Source: DATNPX01 sp036702975 (GTDB lineage: Bacteria; Cyanobacteriota; Vampirovibrionia; Obscuribacterales; Obscuribacteraceae). From it: a stretch of 64,000 nt of DNA. Made by a program: the position numbers and the translations under genes. The notes below the pieces were generated by a model that did no database searches, was not told the origin of the DNA, and saw only the letters and a program-made list of their open reading frames with translations. Below, piece after piece: positions 26,873 to 36,065 of this stretch (positions are counted from its first letter, which is position 1; each line of letters starts with the position of its first letter). Location of the stretch: the NCBI GenBank assembly GCA_036702975.1, contig DATNPX010000059.1:62001-126000 (forward strand), read 5' to 3'.

Positions 26873-28492
26873 TTATTCGCTCTTTAGTTCCTTCTCTTTT
26901 ATCAATGCCGTCGCCAACAGCGCAACCACAACAACTATACAACCGAGAAATATATTTAGATTGATAGCCGAACCTAGTGACGACGCCACGGTGGCAAAGA
27001 CTTTATTGAGTACCGGCATATCGCCACGAGCAGCGGATTCGGCGATGAGCTGACTTTTCATCTGTACAAATCGGGCCGGGTTGTTAACAACGCCAGCAAC
27101 ATTCGGAGGTAGTGCCGCGATGAGCTGTGCCTCACTTTGGAGCCCTTGCGTATACCTTGATTGCAAAATCGAACCAAGGATGGCCGACCCTAAGGTTGCT
27201 CCAATCGAGCGGCAAAAGTGCCCTAACGCGGTTGCCGAACCAATCATTCCTTGGGGTGCTGCATTTTGAATCGACAAGGTGAAAATCGGCATCGTTACGC
27301 CCATGCCACCACCGATAATGGTAAGTAAGACAACAAACATCGTCGTGTCGGATGCACTTCCGTGAACCTGGGAGAGCAGAAAGAGTCCTACGGCGGCTGA
27401 GCTCAAGCCGACCAGAGCGAGGTATTTGTAGCGCCCAAGCCGGCTAACTAGCTGACCACTCATTGTGCTGCCGATAGACATGGTCAACATCAGCGGAGTA
27501 AACATAGAACCAGCTTTCGTCGCAGATATGCCCATAACTGCTTGCAAATAAAGAGGCGCGAATATGACGACATCGAACATGGCGATGGAAACAAGCGCTA
27601 GATTGAGCAGACCAATTCTGATTTCCGGCAGTTGAAGCAGCATCGGAGAGATAATTGGTTCCGGCACTCTAAGCTCGGTGCGAACAAACATAATGAACAT
27701 TACGAGTGAAAAGGCGAAAGCGGCAAGAACCGGCGGCGCCAGCCAACCTACAGATGCTGTTGCGGTGAGTCCAATTAACAGTGGGACGAGAAAAGCGATT
27801 AATAAAAGTGAACCAAAGTAATCGATTTTGCGTTCAACCTGTCCCTGGTTTACCTTCGGGTAGAACATCTGCAGAGCGGATACTGCCAAAAAGCCCACGG
27901 GCAAGTTGACATAGAAAATCGACCGCCATGAGAAGGTGTCAGAAAGCCAACCGCCAAGCGCGGGGCCGATCATGGAAGATATCCCCCAGACACCGGCAAA
28001 TAGTCCCATATATTTGCCGCGCTCTCGCGGCGGGAATAAGTCGCCAATGGATGCAAACACACAAGCAGTGACGGCACCACCAGCGATGCCTTGCAGAGCA
28101 CGCCCGACGATCAGTTGGTTCATGCCGTCTAGCGGAATCGGAACCTGGCCGGCAGCACCACAAAGCGCCGATGTGACGACGAAAAAGAATGCACCGTAGA
28201 CCAGCATCAACTTTCTACCATACATATCCGAAAGCTTGCCGAAGATTGGCACTGCAGCTGTGGACGTAAGCAGATATGCACTGGTTACCCAAGCAAAACG
28301 GTCGAAACCGTTGAGCCTGGCGATAATCTGCGGCATCGCAGTAGCCACGATGGTCTGGTCGAGTGCTGCCAGCAACATCGTCAACTGCAAGCCGATGATT
28401 GTGCCAACAAGCTGCCGCCGAGGCATACTCCTGAAACTCGGAGTGCCTCCTGATTGCGGAGCGCTGGTATCAACTGTCTGGGTTTCCGACAT
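26873..28492 (-). CDS. MFS drug exporter, DHA2 (14-TMS) family
   Basis: The 539-residue protein has about 14 membrane helices. It shows the DHA2 signatures: motif D1-like LDQTIVATAMPQI in helix 1, motif A GKLSDMYGRK after helix 2 and GPALGGWLSDTFSWRSIFYVNLPVG (motif C and the following helix) near residue 180. Members of this EmrB/QacA group expel lipophilic cations, drugs or antibiotics with the proton gradient. No EmrA-like partner or regulator is adjacent, so it probably works alone; the substrate is unknown. Confidence 0.85.
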   Translation of the reverse strand: MSETQTVDTSAPQSGGTPSFRSMPRRQLVGTIIGLQLTMLLAALDQTIVATAMPQIIARLNGFDRFAWVTSAYLLTSTAAVPIFGKLSDMYGRKLMLVYGAFFFVVTSALCGAAGQVPIPLDGMNQLIVGRALQGIAGGAVTACVFASIGDLFPPRERGKYMGLFAGVWGISSMIGPALGGWLSDTFSWRSIFYVNLPVGFLAVSALQMFYPKVNQGQVERKIDYFGSLLLIAFLVPLLIGLTATASVGWLAPPVLAAFAFSLVMFIMFVRTELRVPEPIISPMLLQLPEIRIGLLNLALVSIAMFDVVIFAPLYLQAVMGISATKAGSMFTPLMLTMSIGSTMSGQLVSRLGRYKYLALVGLSSAAVGLFLLSQVHGSASDTTMFVVLLTIIGGGMGVTMPIFTLSIQNAAPQGMIGSATALGHFCRSIGATLGSAILGSILQSRYTQGLQSEAQLIAALPPNVAGVVNNPARFVQMKSQLIAESAARGDMPVLNKVFATVASSLGSAINLNIFLGCIVVVVALLATALIKEKELKSE

Positions 28493-28655
28493 ACTAGACT
28501 CGATTCCGTCAGCTCATTTTAGCTAATTCGAGTGTCGATGCCAAATGGATGAGATGGCAATTCGCAATGCCGAAGACAGCATAAAGAAGCGATAAAGGCG
28601 GTTTTACGGTTCTTGGAGGAGAACAAAATCCGCCCGAACTTCGGAACCTAACTAA

Positions 28656-28976
28656 CTAGCTAGCAGAAACAAGCTGGCGCGTGTCAGCTGCCGGAATTCT
28701 CGGATGATTGGTCAAGCAAGCGCCACAATAAACCGGTCGCAAGCCTTTGGGTTTGAACGGAACGACAGTTGATACTCCGCAATCAGCACATTCAACCGTC
28801 ATGGCACTCGAAGGGTCTTTACCTTCTTTCTTCAATCGAAACAAAACACGACAGTTTGGACATCGCTTAGGCTCGTTCACAAGTCCCTTAACGGAGAAAA
28901 ACTCTTGCTCGGCAGCGGAGAAACAAAACTCTGTCGCGCAGTCTCGACATGTAAGCGCCTTATCAGTAAAACTCAT
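28656..28976 (-). CDS. Zinc-ribbon protein with two CxxC-CxxC modules
   Basis: The start at 28976 fits the family's N-terminus; the ORF upstream is unrelated sequence. GGAGGG lies ten bases before it. The first ribbon is LTCRDCATEF followed by FSAAEQEFF and RCPNCR, the zinc_ribbon pattern whose hallmark is a GEQ/AEQ-F turn. The second is VECADCGVSTVVPFKPKGLRPVYCGAC, the CxxC_CxxC motif often found as a separate small protein. With eight zinc-binding Cys it should hold two zinc ions. Function is undefined; RNA or ribosome contact has been guessed for such proteins. Confidence 0.75.
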   Translation of the reverse strand: MSFTDKALTCRDCATEFCFSAAEQEFFSVKGLVNEPKRCPNCRVLFRLKKEGKDPSSAMTVECADCGVSTVVPFKPKGLRPVYCGACLTNHPRIPAADTRQLVSAS

Positions 28977-29454
28977 CGGTCTGGAGCCCTCCATGGAGCA
29001 AGATGCACGAGGAAAGTCCGGCCAACGCCGGGCGTTTTTCCTTTCTGCAATAAAAGCACAAAACTGTGTTGTATAACCCATAGATACACTCTGGATAGCT
29101 ATAGTTTTTCCGTCATTTCTACGTATTTACCGCCTTTTCGGGGTGTGGCGGAGCCAAAGACTGGTCTGATTTAGCAGACATAAATTGGTACGGGCCGGAC
29201 AGACATTATCGTCACCATACCCCGGAGTTCCTTGCTGCGAAAAGGTTTGCGGGCTCACAACGATTCTAAAGAGCGCTATTTATAGACTAATCGGTCGATT
29301 AACTGCCTGCAGCGCCTTCAGTACACATGACTAAAGTCATATGCGCTGGCTCGCGCAATGCTAAGTCACTATAGCCGCACCAAGATTTTGCGGAACCTAA
29401 ACTGCTGACGCTTATTGGCGTTGCGTCTGTCAGATGCCAGGGAACAATCACTCC
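28977..29454. other. Intergenic stretch without a supported gene
   Basis: It separates the zinc-ribbon gene from the divergent DUF3885 gene. It includes a small plus-strand hairpin with T run at about 29023-29038 (AACGC-CGG-GCGTT then TTT). Otherwise I see no ORF with a ribosome-binding site. Confidence 0.3.
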
Positions 29455-29985
29455 ATGACTAATGAACCAGGCTGGAAAACATGGTGGGAACAACAGTTTC
29501 CTGATTCGCCCCCAGTAAGCTTCCTGTTGCGTCAGCTTTATGGTGAAAGATGGCTTCGTATTCACAGCCTGCCATCGTCGAAGCGCTACGCAGAAAGCGA
29601 GCTCGAATACGAGGAATTGGTGCGACGCCATAACATAGTGGCAACAGAAACTTTAGTTGAGGGCTCGGCATGTTATCTCATTCACGGGTTTCCAGTCGAA
29701 GAAACTGAAGAGAACATCTGGTACGAGATTCTCAGAGAATATTTAGCCGACTCAGTGACCTTGCAATTCGATGCAACAGAGATTGTTTGGAAAAGTGGTG
29801 TGATAGATCAGTTGATTCTGGACGTCGCTGACGACCGAACAGACTATGTGTTAATCGTTGCTCGCGATAGTAAGCGCATCTATGCTCCGTATGATGGCGG
29901 CGCTGACCTGTTCTTTGCAGACGAGCAGGAGCGGAACAAGCGAAAAGAGGCTTATCAAGAATGGTTGCCGTCACTCCCCGAATAG
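29455..29985 (+). CDS. DUF3885 domain protein
   Basis: The 176-residue protein carries the DUF3885 pattern: a WWEQQFP start, RWLRIHSLPSSKRYAESELEY, and an end with IYAPYDGGADLFFA. Such proteins are scattered in many bacteria, often as orphans, without a known role; immunity or stress functions have been proposed from context. The ATG at 29455 begins the similarity, but no convincing ribosome-binding site is visible there and an in-frame ATG 21 bases upstream is possible. The 3' end overlaps the convergent VOC gene by 31 bases. Confidence 0.6.
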   Translation: MTNEPGWKTWWEQQFPDSPPVSFLLRQLYGERWLRIHSLPSSKRYAESELEYEELVRRHNIVATETLVEGSACYLIHGFPVEETEENIWYEILREYLADSVTLQFDATEIVWKSGVIDQLILDVADDRTDYVLIVARDSKRIYAPYDGGADLFFADEQERNKRKEAYQEWLPSLPE

Positions 29986-30401
29986 TGCACAATTTCGTAC
30001 TTGATACCATCAGGATCTTTGAAATACACCGCATAATATCCAGCTGGAGTGTATTCCGGATATTCTCTCGGCGCGCTCACAATCGTTGCGCCAAATCGCT
30101 TCAGTTCCTCATGAATCATATCTACTTCATCGCGTGAAGAGGCTTTGAATGCCAAATGATGCAAGGCACCAGGTCTTCTCCGATGCACCGAATCGTTCGC
30201 CACCGAGGATCTGGGCGATGTGATCGCAAAACACATCAGCGGATGCTTCCATTCAACGACATGAAATTCGCGATTTTCAATTACAGCACTTGAACGCTTC
30301 TTGATGTCAAAACCTAGCAGCGAAAGAAACTTGTCATAGAAGGTCACCGCGATATTTATATTCTTAACGGTAATCTGAATATGGTCGATGATTGGTTCCA
30401 T
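29955..30401 (-). CDS. VOC (glyoxalase/bleomycin resistance) family protein
   Basis: The 148-residue single-domain VOC fold has metal-ligand positions His7 (IIDHIQITV), His81 (ALHHLAFKA) and Glu136 (GIKYEIVH). The second beta-alpha-beta-beta-beta unit ends with the YFKDPDGIKYEIV signature. VOC enzymes act as dimers and include lactoylglutathione lyase, dioxygenases and antibiotic-binding proteins; no particular substrate is indicated. Confidence 0.8.
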   Translation of the reverse strand: MEPIIDHIQITVKNINIAVTFYDKFLSLLGFDIKKRSSAVIENREFHVVEWKHPLMCFAITSPRSSVANDSVHRRRPGALHHLAFKASSRDEVDMIHEELKRFGATIVSAPREYPEYTPAGYYAVYFKDPDGIKYEIVHYSGSDGNHS

Positions 30402-30517
30402 GGCGGTTCAACTAATTTGGGCAGCCATTTTACTGGATTCGTTCAATCACGCCAAGCTCTTCAATCAAGCTGCAGTTAATGTGATAATGGCACTGGCGGT
30501 GCCGTCGAGAGTACTCA

Positions 30518-33500
30518 TTGAATCTCCTTCAGCTTTTAACTACCCTAAGAAAATTCGGCAATTTTGCGGTAGGACTCTTCCCTCTGTTCGCGGTCATTGG
30601 AGCGTTCTTCGCTAAGAAGGCGGAGGATGCAGCGAAGAAGTGGCAGACCACCAAACTCGGACAGCGCGTGAGCAATAGCTCCGCTGCAAAGTCACTTTGG
30701 AAAGTGCTAGAACGCTTCTACTGGCGCAGCTACTCAAAAGATCGTCTCGATTTGAGTGAAGCCCCCATCGAAAGTCTTATCGTCTTACGGCCTATTTTTC
30801 AATTGTTGGTGTGGCTATGCGTTTTGATACCATTCACCCAGATTCCACTTTTTCCGGTTCATATCGAAGCATTTTCCGGATTCTCCGGCGCGGCCCCAGC
30901 ATGGTCGGTGCTGCTCTGGATCATCGCCTTGCCATGCGCCTGGGCATCACTCCTTTGTGGTGCGGCAGTCTCTAATCGCGCTGTATTTTGCATTGTAGCG
31001 CTCGGTGCGACTTACTTCCTAAACACCTGCGCGGTTATGCTTCCGCGTAGCTACTTCAACGCCTTCCTTGGATCGGCGATTCTTTTTACACTTGCGTGTT
31101 GCGAATTTACACGCCGGTGCGGCGGTAAACGCTGCGCAATTGCGGGAGTTACAAACTCGCTAATAGTGGGAGCTGCAGCGGGAACGCAGATGTTTGTAAT
31201 GACGCCGGTCAAACCTTGGCTGTCGACTTTCGTTAAACTTCCAGGCGCCGTAGTCGGTATCGGGGGCGGTATTGCAATAGGAGTGGTGCTCGGGCTCCTC
31301 GTATTTTTCTGGGCAAGGAAATCACCACGCCCGAACGAGCAGGAGCAAAGCAATCTGCTGGGACCCTGCGTATGGACGACAGCAGCAATGCTGTTCGTCT
31401 ACCTAGTCGCGGCTTTGTGCAGAGGCGACCTGACCAAATCGGGAACCTTGGTATATAGTTCCATCGCTTTGAGTAACAACTATTTGTGGCCGCTTTGGTA
31501 TTTCCTCGGCGTTGGCATCATTCATAAAATACTTGGAAGCACCAAAGTAATTGCTGACGCAATCACAAACGTCATCCCGAAACGAATCCTTTCCTTGGGA
31601 TTGATAACGGCTTTGATTCTTTCGCTCTTGGTGCTCAGTTCAGAACCGGCCGCAATTTCTCTATCAGCGAAAACAGGCATCATCTCAGAAACTCTTTGCG
31701 CGTTTTTCGTTCAGATTTACAACTTCAGCAAACCTTATATATGGAGTATTCCACTAACCTCTATTGCAGCTCATTGGACAATGTGGGTAGTTGCGGCAGA
31801 CGCACTCATTGTTGCCATCCTCGCAGTACAACGGAGGCTTAACGCTGAAGTTCTCGCGCGACTGCTGTTCATGACACTGTTCGCCTATTTCGTGATTTGC
31901 GAATATATATTCCAGCTTTCCTCATTCATGCGCACGCCATCACATTCAGTTTTGGTGTTGTTCTTCTTCTCGGTTTGGCTGCTCTGGCTACTGCATACAA
32001 TCGGCTGGAATATGAGTACGAAGAGCTCGACGCTCTGGCCGGCACGCGGAAGATTGGCGATTTATGCAGGCATTTGCGCGCTCGCTATCCTTGAGATTCA
32101 CACACGCGCAGCAAGTCAGGATTTCACAGTAGCGAATGAGTTATTCCTGACAATGTTTCACGGGGTAATCGATGTCGGACTGCCATACTTCTTTTTGGTA
32201 TGGGCGTCAAAGAAATTGAAAACGTTGCCAACAAGAGTTCCAGCCATGCTTGGACTGTTGTGTCTCGGTGGTGTAGTATCGCTGTCATTCAATTTTCTAG
32301 ACAAGTTTGCAACTGCAGGTTGGTCATGGAGCCAGCTCGGCGCCCTACTGCAAAAGCAAACGCAATTGCTGAACTCAGTAGGGACAGTGGCTTTGCACAT
32401 AGATGTTCCTGTCTCATGGCTGCTTCCTAAGGCGGCACTGTATATAGTGCTTCTATTCATTGTTCTCTTTGTTTTGAAGATGCGTGCGCGAAGTAGCGTA
32501 ACTCCAGGTGCTACTGATGCCGGGAAGACTGGAGCACTGGTCATATTGTTGGTTGCATTCGGAAGCGGTGTCGCCTCATTCTCCAAGACGTTGATCGAGC
32601 TGCCGCTCCCCACAGAGTTGCGGGTTGCGACCGCGCCTATGACTCAGGAGCTCACGTTCAACTGCAATGTGTTGCAGTCTTATCTAGCCTATTGGATTCC
32701 AGCGCTGCTCCTTGGACTCGCACACTCCTTATTGGCTTCGGAAAAGAGGGAAAAATACCTGGCCGGAATGGCGCTTGCTGGAGTTGGCGGTATAGCTAGC
32801 TGTTATTTGATTTCGTGGATGTATGTCAAATATGGTGTTCTGCTTCGTGCAACAAACACGCTGTATTTATTGATGACGATGCTTGCCGGGGTATTTGCGG
32901 TTTTGGTAGCTGTCACCTTGCAACAGATGCGGAAGCAAGAACAGGCTCTGGAAGTGAAGGCGGCACCGATAGCAGAAACTACGATAGTAGCGACGGCGCT
33001 GGAACAAACACCGCAAGAAATGCGGCAGGACTCGCTTCTTACGCCCAAGACATTCGTCGTCACCATCGCTATCTTAGAAGCGCTATGTCTTCCAATATTC
33101 CTGACCCACTACCGCTTTCAACTCATGCCGGTACCAGCCCCAACCGCAGGGCGGCAGATCAAAATTCCTAACACCTGGAAGCTTCAGGCGCAGATTCCTG
33201 GTGGCACTACTGTATATTCGCGCAAACTTGAGGGAGGCGGCGAATCCATTCTGCAGCTCGGCGCTCAGCCGCCTGATCCGCGCGGCAACATGAAAGCGCT
33301 TAGACAGCTGATGTTGCGGGCAATGAGGCGGCACGGAGTGAACAAGCTCAAACCGCTGAAGATTGAGTCATGGGACATCTATTATCCCGACGCAGCGGTG
33401 GCAATCTATCAATTCGAAGGGAATTTGAAGAGTGCCACCATTCCGATTGCCGGAATAACAGCGCTGGTGCCACGTGTGGGTTATCCAACCGAGAGCTACT

Positions 33501-33583
33501 CGATATACACGATGCCGTCCGAGCTAGATCAGGCCCAGGCGGAACTCGCGTACATTATTCAACGACAGCGTGAAGCTCGGTAA
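30518..33583 (+). CDS. Large polytopic membrane protein (about 1021 aa), unrecognised
   Basis: The protein has on the order of twenty or more hydrophobic helices, with a short basic stretch after the first and a soluble C-terminal domain of about 120 residues (from about IKIPNTWKLQAQIPGGTTVYSRKL to the end). The first usable codon is a TTG at 30518 with GAGAG upstream; no ATG follows for over 150 codons, so a TTG or other alternative start is likely. I cannot place it in a known family. The tail has a beta-rich look (SWDIYYPDAAVAIYQFEG). It overlaps the next gene tail to tail. Confidence 0.6.
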   Translation: MNLLQLLTTLRKFGNFAVGLFPLFAVIGAFFAKKAEDAAKKWQTTKLGQRVSNSSAAKSLWKVLERFYWRSYSKDRLDLSEAPIESLIVLRPIFQLLVWLCVLIPFTQIPLFPVHIEAFSGFSGAAPAWSVLLWIIALPCAWASLLCGAAVSNRAVFCIVALGATYFLNTCAVMLPRSYFNAFLGSAILFTLACCEFTRRCGGKRCAIAGVTNSLIVGAAAGTQMFVMTPVKPWLSTFVKLPGAVVGIGGGIAIGVVLGLLVFFWARKSPRPNEQEQSNLLGPCVWTTAAMLFVYLVAALCRGDLTKSGTLVYSSIALSNNYLWPLWYFLGVGIIHKILGSTKVIADAITNVIPKRILSLGLITALILSLLVLSSEPAAISLSAKTGIISETLCAFFVQIYNFSKPYIWSIPLTSIAAHWTMWVVAADALIVAILAVQRRLNAEVLARLLFMTLFAYFVICEYIFQLSSFMRTPSHSVLVLFFFSVWLLWLLHTIGWNMSTKSSTLWPARGRLAIYAGICALAILEIHTRAASQDFTVANELFLTMFHGVIDVGLPYFFLVWASKKLKTLPTRVPAMLGLLCLGGVVSLSFNFLDKFATAGWSWSQLGALLQKQTQLLNSVGTVALHIDVPVSWLLPKAALYIVLLFIVLFVLKMRARSSVTPGATDAGKTGALVILLVAFGSGVASFSKTLIELPLPTELRVATAPMTQELTFNCNVLQSYLAYWIPALLLGLAHSLLASEKREKYLAGMALAGVGGIASCYLISWMYVKYGVLLRATNTLYLLMTMLAGVFAVLVAVTLQQMRKQEQALEVKAAPIAETTIVATALEQTPQEMRQDSLLTPKTFVVTIAILEALCLPIFLTHYRFQLMPVPAPTAGRQIKIPNTWKLQAQIPGGTTVYSRKLEGGGESILQLGAQPPDPRGNMKALRQLMLRAMRRHGVNKLKPLKIESWDIYYPDAAVAIYQFEGNLKSATIPIAGITALVPRVGYPTESYSIYTMPSELDQAQAELAYIIQRQREAR

Positions 33584-33752
33584 TTGCAAATGGACAACGC
33601 GCAGACAACTCGGCGACGAGCGCCTGGTTGAGGGCTTGACCGTAGATTCTGTCAGTAAGTTGGGCGATCTGAGAGTTGAGGAGTAAGAACGTTTGCTCAT
33701 CGAAACCGTCGAAGAACTCGACTCTGGTAATTTTGGCAAGTGATTCGTTCAT
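33555..33752 (-). CDS. Small hypothetical protein (65 aa)
   Basis: The start at 33752 (MNESLAKITRVEFFDGF) was preferred to the upstream in-frame ATGs, which lack a ribosome-binding site; a weak GAG lies ten bases before it. The peptide is helical (DEQTFLLLNSQIAQLTDRIYGQALNQALVAEL) and soluble. It is antisense to the last 29 bases of the large membrane protein gene. No family is recognised. Confidence 0.35.
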   Translation of the reverse strand: MNESLAKITRVEFFDGFDEQTFLLLNSQIAQLTDRIYGQALNQALVAELSARCPFAITELHAVVE

Positions 33753-34046
33753 TGTTTTTTCTCGTTTGATACCGATTCTGAAGACAGCTGTCGTGTGCAC
33801 TTCAACCATCCACGGCCGCAATTCTCCTCTTTGCTTACTAAGCAGGGGTTAAGGCCATCGCCTGGCATATCGCAAGTGTCATCGATTGCGACTCAAGCAA
33901 ACTTAATCAATCGCAATCTAGAGCGGTTCATTTGTGCACCTTTGAGGCTAGTCGAGCCTCTTTGAAACAAGCAAAACAAGAGGTACCGCAGCCAAGTTCC
34001 CAGCTAAAATAGTCGCTTGGACCGCGTCCGCTCACAGGGAACCCAC

Positions 34047-36065
34047 ATGACCGCCGCCACCAATCAAAACGCAAAAGTCGAGCCAGCAGGATTTGCGGTG
34101 CGCGCCGGCGCGATTGGCATCGATTTACTCTTCCTCTTCGCACTGCACATACCAGTGTTGATCTACACGTGCACGCGCGAACAGTTCATGTCGACCAAAA
34201 CTCCGGTATTGATTTTTGACATGCTGGGTTTGCTCTACGTAGCAATAATGGCAATGGCCATTCCGTTCTGGCTCTATCCGAGCTGGTTCGAAGGTTCAAA
34301 GATGGGCGGAACACCCGGCAAGTACATCATGGGTCTGGAAGTCATCGGTCGCGACGGCAACCACTTTGGTTTTTGGAAGGTGATGCTGCGCCTTTTTATC
34401 CAATATGTGGTTGTGTTGATACCATCAATTTTCTTCGTGCAACTCGTCTGGGTACTAGTACCATATATGATGCCGGATTTCGCACCGACAGTTCATCGAA
34501 ATATCGAATATGTAGTTCTAGTGGTTTATGGGTTGGGACTACTCTGGTGCTTTGTAAATCGCAAACAACAGACACTCTTCGATCTGCCACTCGGAAGACA
34601 AGTTATCTACGCAAATACAGATGCCGCTACCGGAGCAAGTAACAACGGTGTCAGCAAGCTCACGCGATTGAAACAACTACCTCGATTTGCATGGGACACG
34701 ATACCGCATACTTGGGGACGAGTGCCGTTTGCACTTTATCTCGGAATAGCCACTCTCGCCGTCGCGGTTGATGGCATTGGTCTCATCTGGCATTGGAACC
34801 AGGTGCAAGCTATCGAAACGAAAATCGAGCAAAATGGTGGCGCCGATCACTTCGGCAAATCACTCACCGACCTGCACATCAAAGCCCGCGACGCTTGGTG
34901 GAGCTATGATCGAGTCACCAGTTTACTCGGTCAGTTCTTTGACAAGAAACAATTGCGGGTATATCTCACTCGAGAGAACCTGTTAAACAATCGACTGGAC
35001 ACCGTACGGAAAATCGCCCAAGTAGATGCCGAATATCAGAACGACACAGACCTGAAAGATTGGATCGATTTTGCAAATTCACGAGTTTTCAATCTTGGCG
35101 ACAGAGGGCAAGCATTCTGCTACGCATCGGGATGCCTCAAAAACAAGCTCGAAAGAGAGCGTTTTCTCAAACTAGCCGTTGCCTATGCACCGTCAGACAT
35201 GATGGTTTTGAAAGCGAAGTTTCGTTTCGACAACGAATCGGTCAAAATGGATGACATCAAGGCCGACCAACAAATGATGGAGATCGCTCAATTCCGCGCG
35301 AATGATTTTGATGACGAACCGTTTGCTACAGATCTGAAGTGGCTGCAGGAAAAGTTTGAGATCTCCACACAGATCTTAAAGTTCTTTCCGCACAACACGT
35401 TGGCGATGCTGATTACTGCTGAAACGCAGGCGGTAAAAGGCGAACGGCAATCCGCGGAAAGTCTTTACGGACAAACAACAGACATCGATCAAACAGATCC
35501 GTTGCCGTTTTCTCGTCGAGCCTTGTTCTATGCGAGTGGACCGAAACCAGATCTGGACAAAGCAAGTGGCGATATCGACAGAGCGCTCTCGATGGACGTG
35601 CAGCCGGATTACCTGGAAGAGAAGCTGGCCATACTCGAGAAGAAGCCGAAGAGCGACATTAACGTTATCAGAGATGCTGCAGAACAACTTTTGAGGAGGA
35701 AAAAAGACCTCTTCTTGTTGGCGCCGCATGCGAAGTACCTATCGGACCACGGAGAACGAGAGGAAGCGCAACGGCTCGTGCATGCAGCATGTACCGCTTA
35801 TGAGGTATTTCCAGCATCGCGAATTGACATGGAAGATGCGCTGGCTAGCGATAAAACATACATGGTGATAATCGCTCCGCTGAAAATTTGCATGGATGTG
35901 TCGCGTGCCACCAAATACGATCAGGGATTCGTCGAGATCAAAGACTTGATTTCGCAAGTCGTGCCGGAGCAGGACCGCGCCAGGGTTATGGCGGAAGTGG
36001 AGAAGGGTTCGGCGGCGGCAGCGGCAGCGGCGACGCCGGTGACATCCACAGAAGCAACTAAATGA
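34047..36065 (+). CDS. RDD-family membrane protein fused to C-terminal TPR domain (copy A)
   Basis: The start at 34047 has GGGAAC before it; the TTG ten codons upstream is less likely. Residues 1-190 form an RDD domain: GFAVRAGAIGIDLLFLF with the family Arg and Asp, GSKMGGTPGKYIMGLEV and the closing KQQTLFDLPLGRQV, with four to five membrane helices. One more helix follows near 230-250 (FALYLGIATLAVAVDGIGLIWHW). The remaining 400 residues are helical TPR-like repeats on the far side of that helix (AMLITAETQAVKGERQSAESLYGQ; KASGDIDRALSMDVQPDYLEEKLAILEK). RDD domains are thought to be transporters or export partners. It is cotranscribed with copy B. Confidence 0.7.
   Translation: MTAATNQNAKVEPAGFAVRAGAIGIDLLFLFALHIPVLIYTCTREQFMSTKTPVLIFDMLGLLYVAIMAMAIPFWLYPSWFEGSKMGGTPGKYIMGLEVIGRDGNHFGFWKVMLRLFIQYVVVLIPSIFFVQLVWVLVPYMMPDFAPTVHRNIEYVVLVVYGLGLLWCFVNRKQQTLFDLPLGRQVIYANTDAATGASNNGVSKLTRLKQLPRFAWDTIPHTWGRVPFALYLGIATLAVAVDGIGLIWHWNQVQAIETKIEQNGGADHFGKSLTDLHIKARDAWWSYDRVTSLLGQFFDKKQLRVYLTRENLLNNRLDTVRKIAQVDAEYQNDTDLKDWIDFANSRVFNLGDRGQAFCYASGCLKNKLERERFLKLAVAYAPSDMMVLKAKFRFDNESVKMDDIKADQQMMEIAQFRANDFDDEPFATDLKWLQEKFEISTQILKFFPHNTLAMLITAETQAVKGERQSAESLYGQTTDIDQTDPLPFSRRALFYASGPKPDLDKASGDIDRALSMDVQPDYLEEKLAILEKKPKSDINVIRDAAEQLLRRKKDLFLLAPHAKYLSDHGEREEAQRLVHAACTAYEVFPASRIDMEDALASDKTYMVIIAPLKICMDVSRATKYDQGFVEIKDLISQVVPEQDRARVMAEVEKGSAAAAAAATPVTSTEATK

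Noticed and set aside
28989..29040. GAGGAAAGTCCGG, the start of an RNase P RNA-like core
   Set aside because: The matching 3' core (AGA.AGAA-CCGGCTTA type) is not found in the following 300 bases, and the region is the leader of the zinc-ribbon gene on the other strand.
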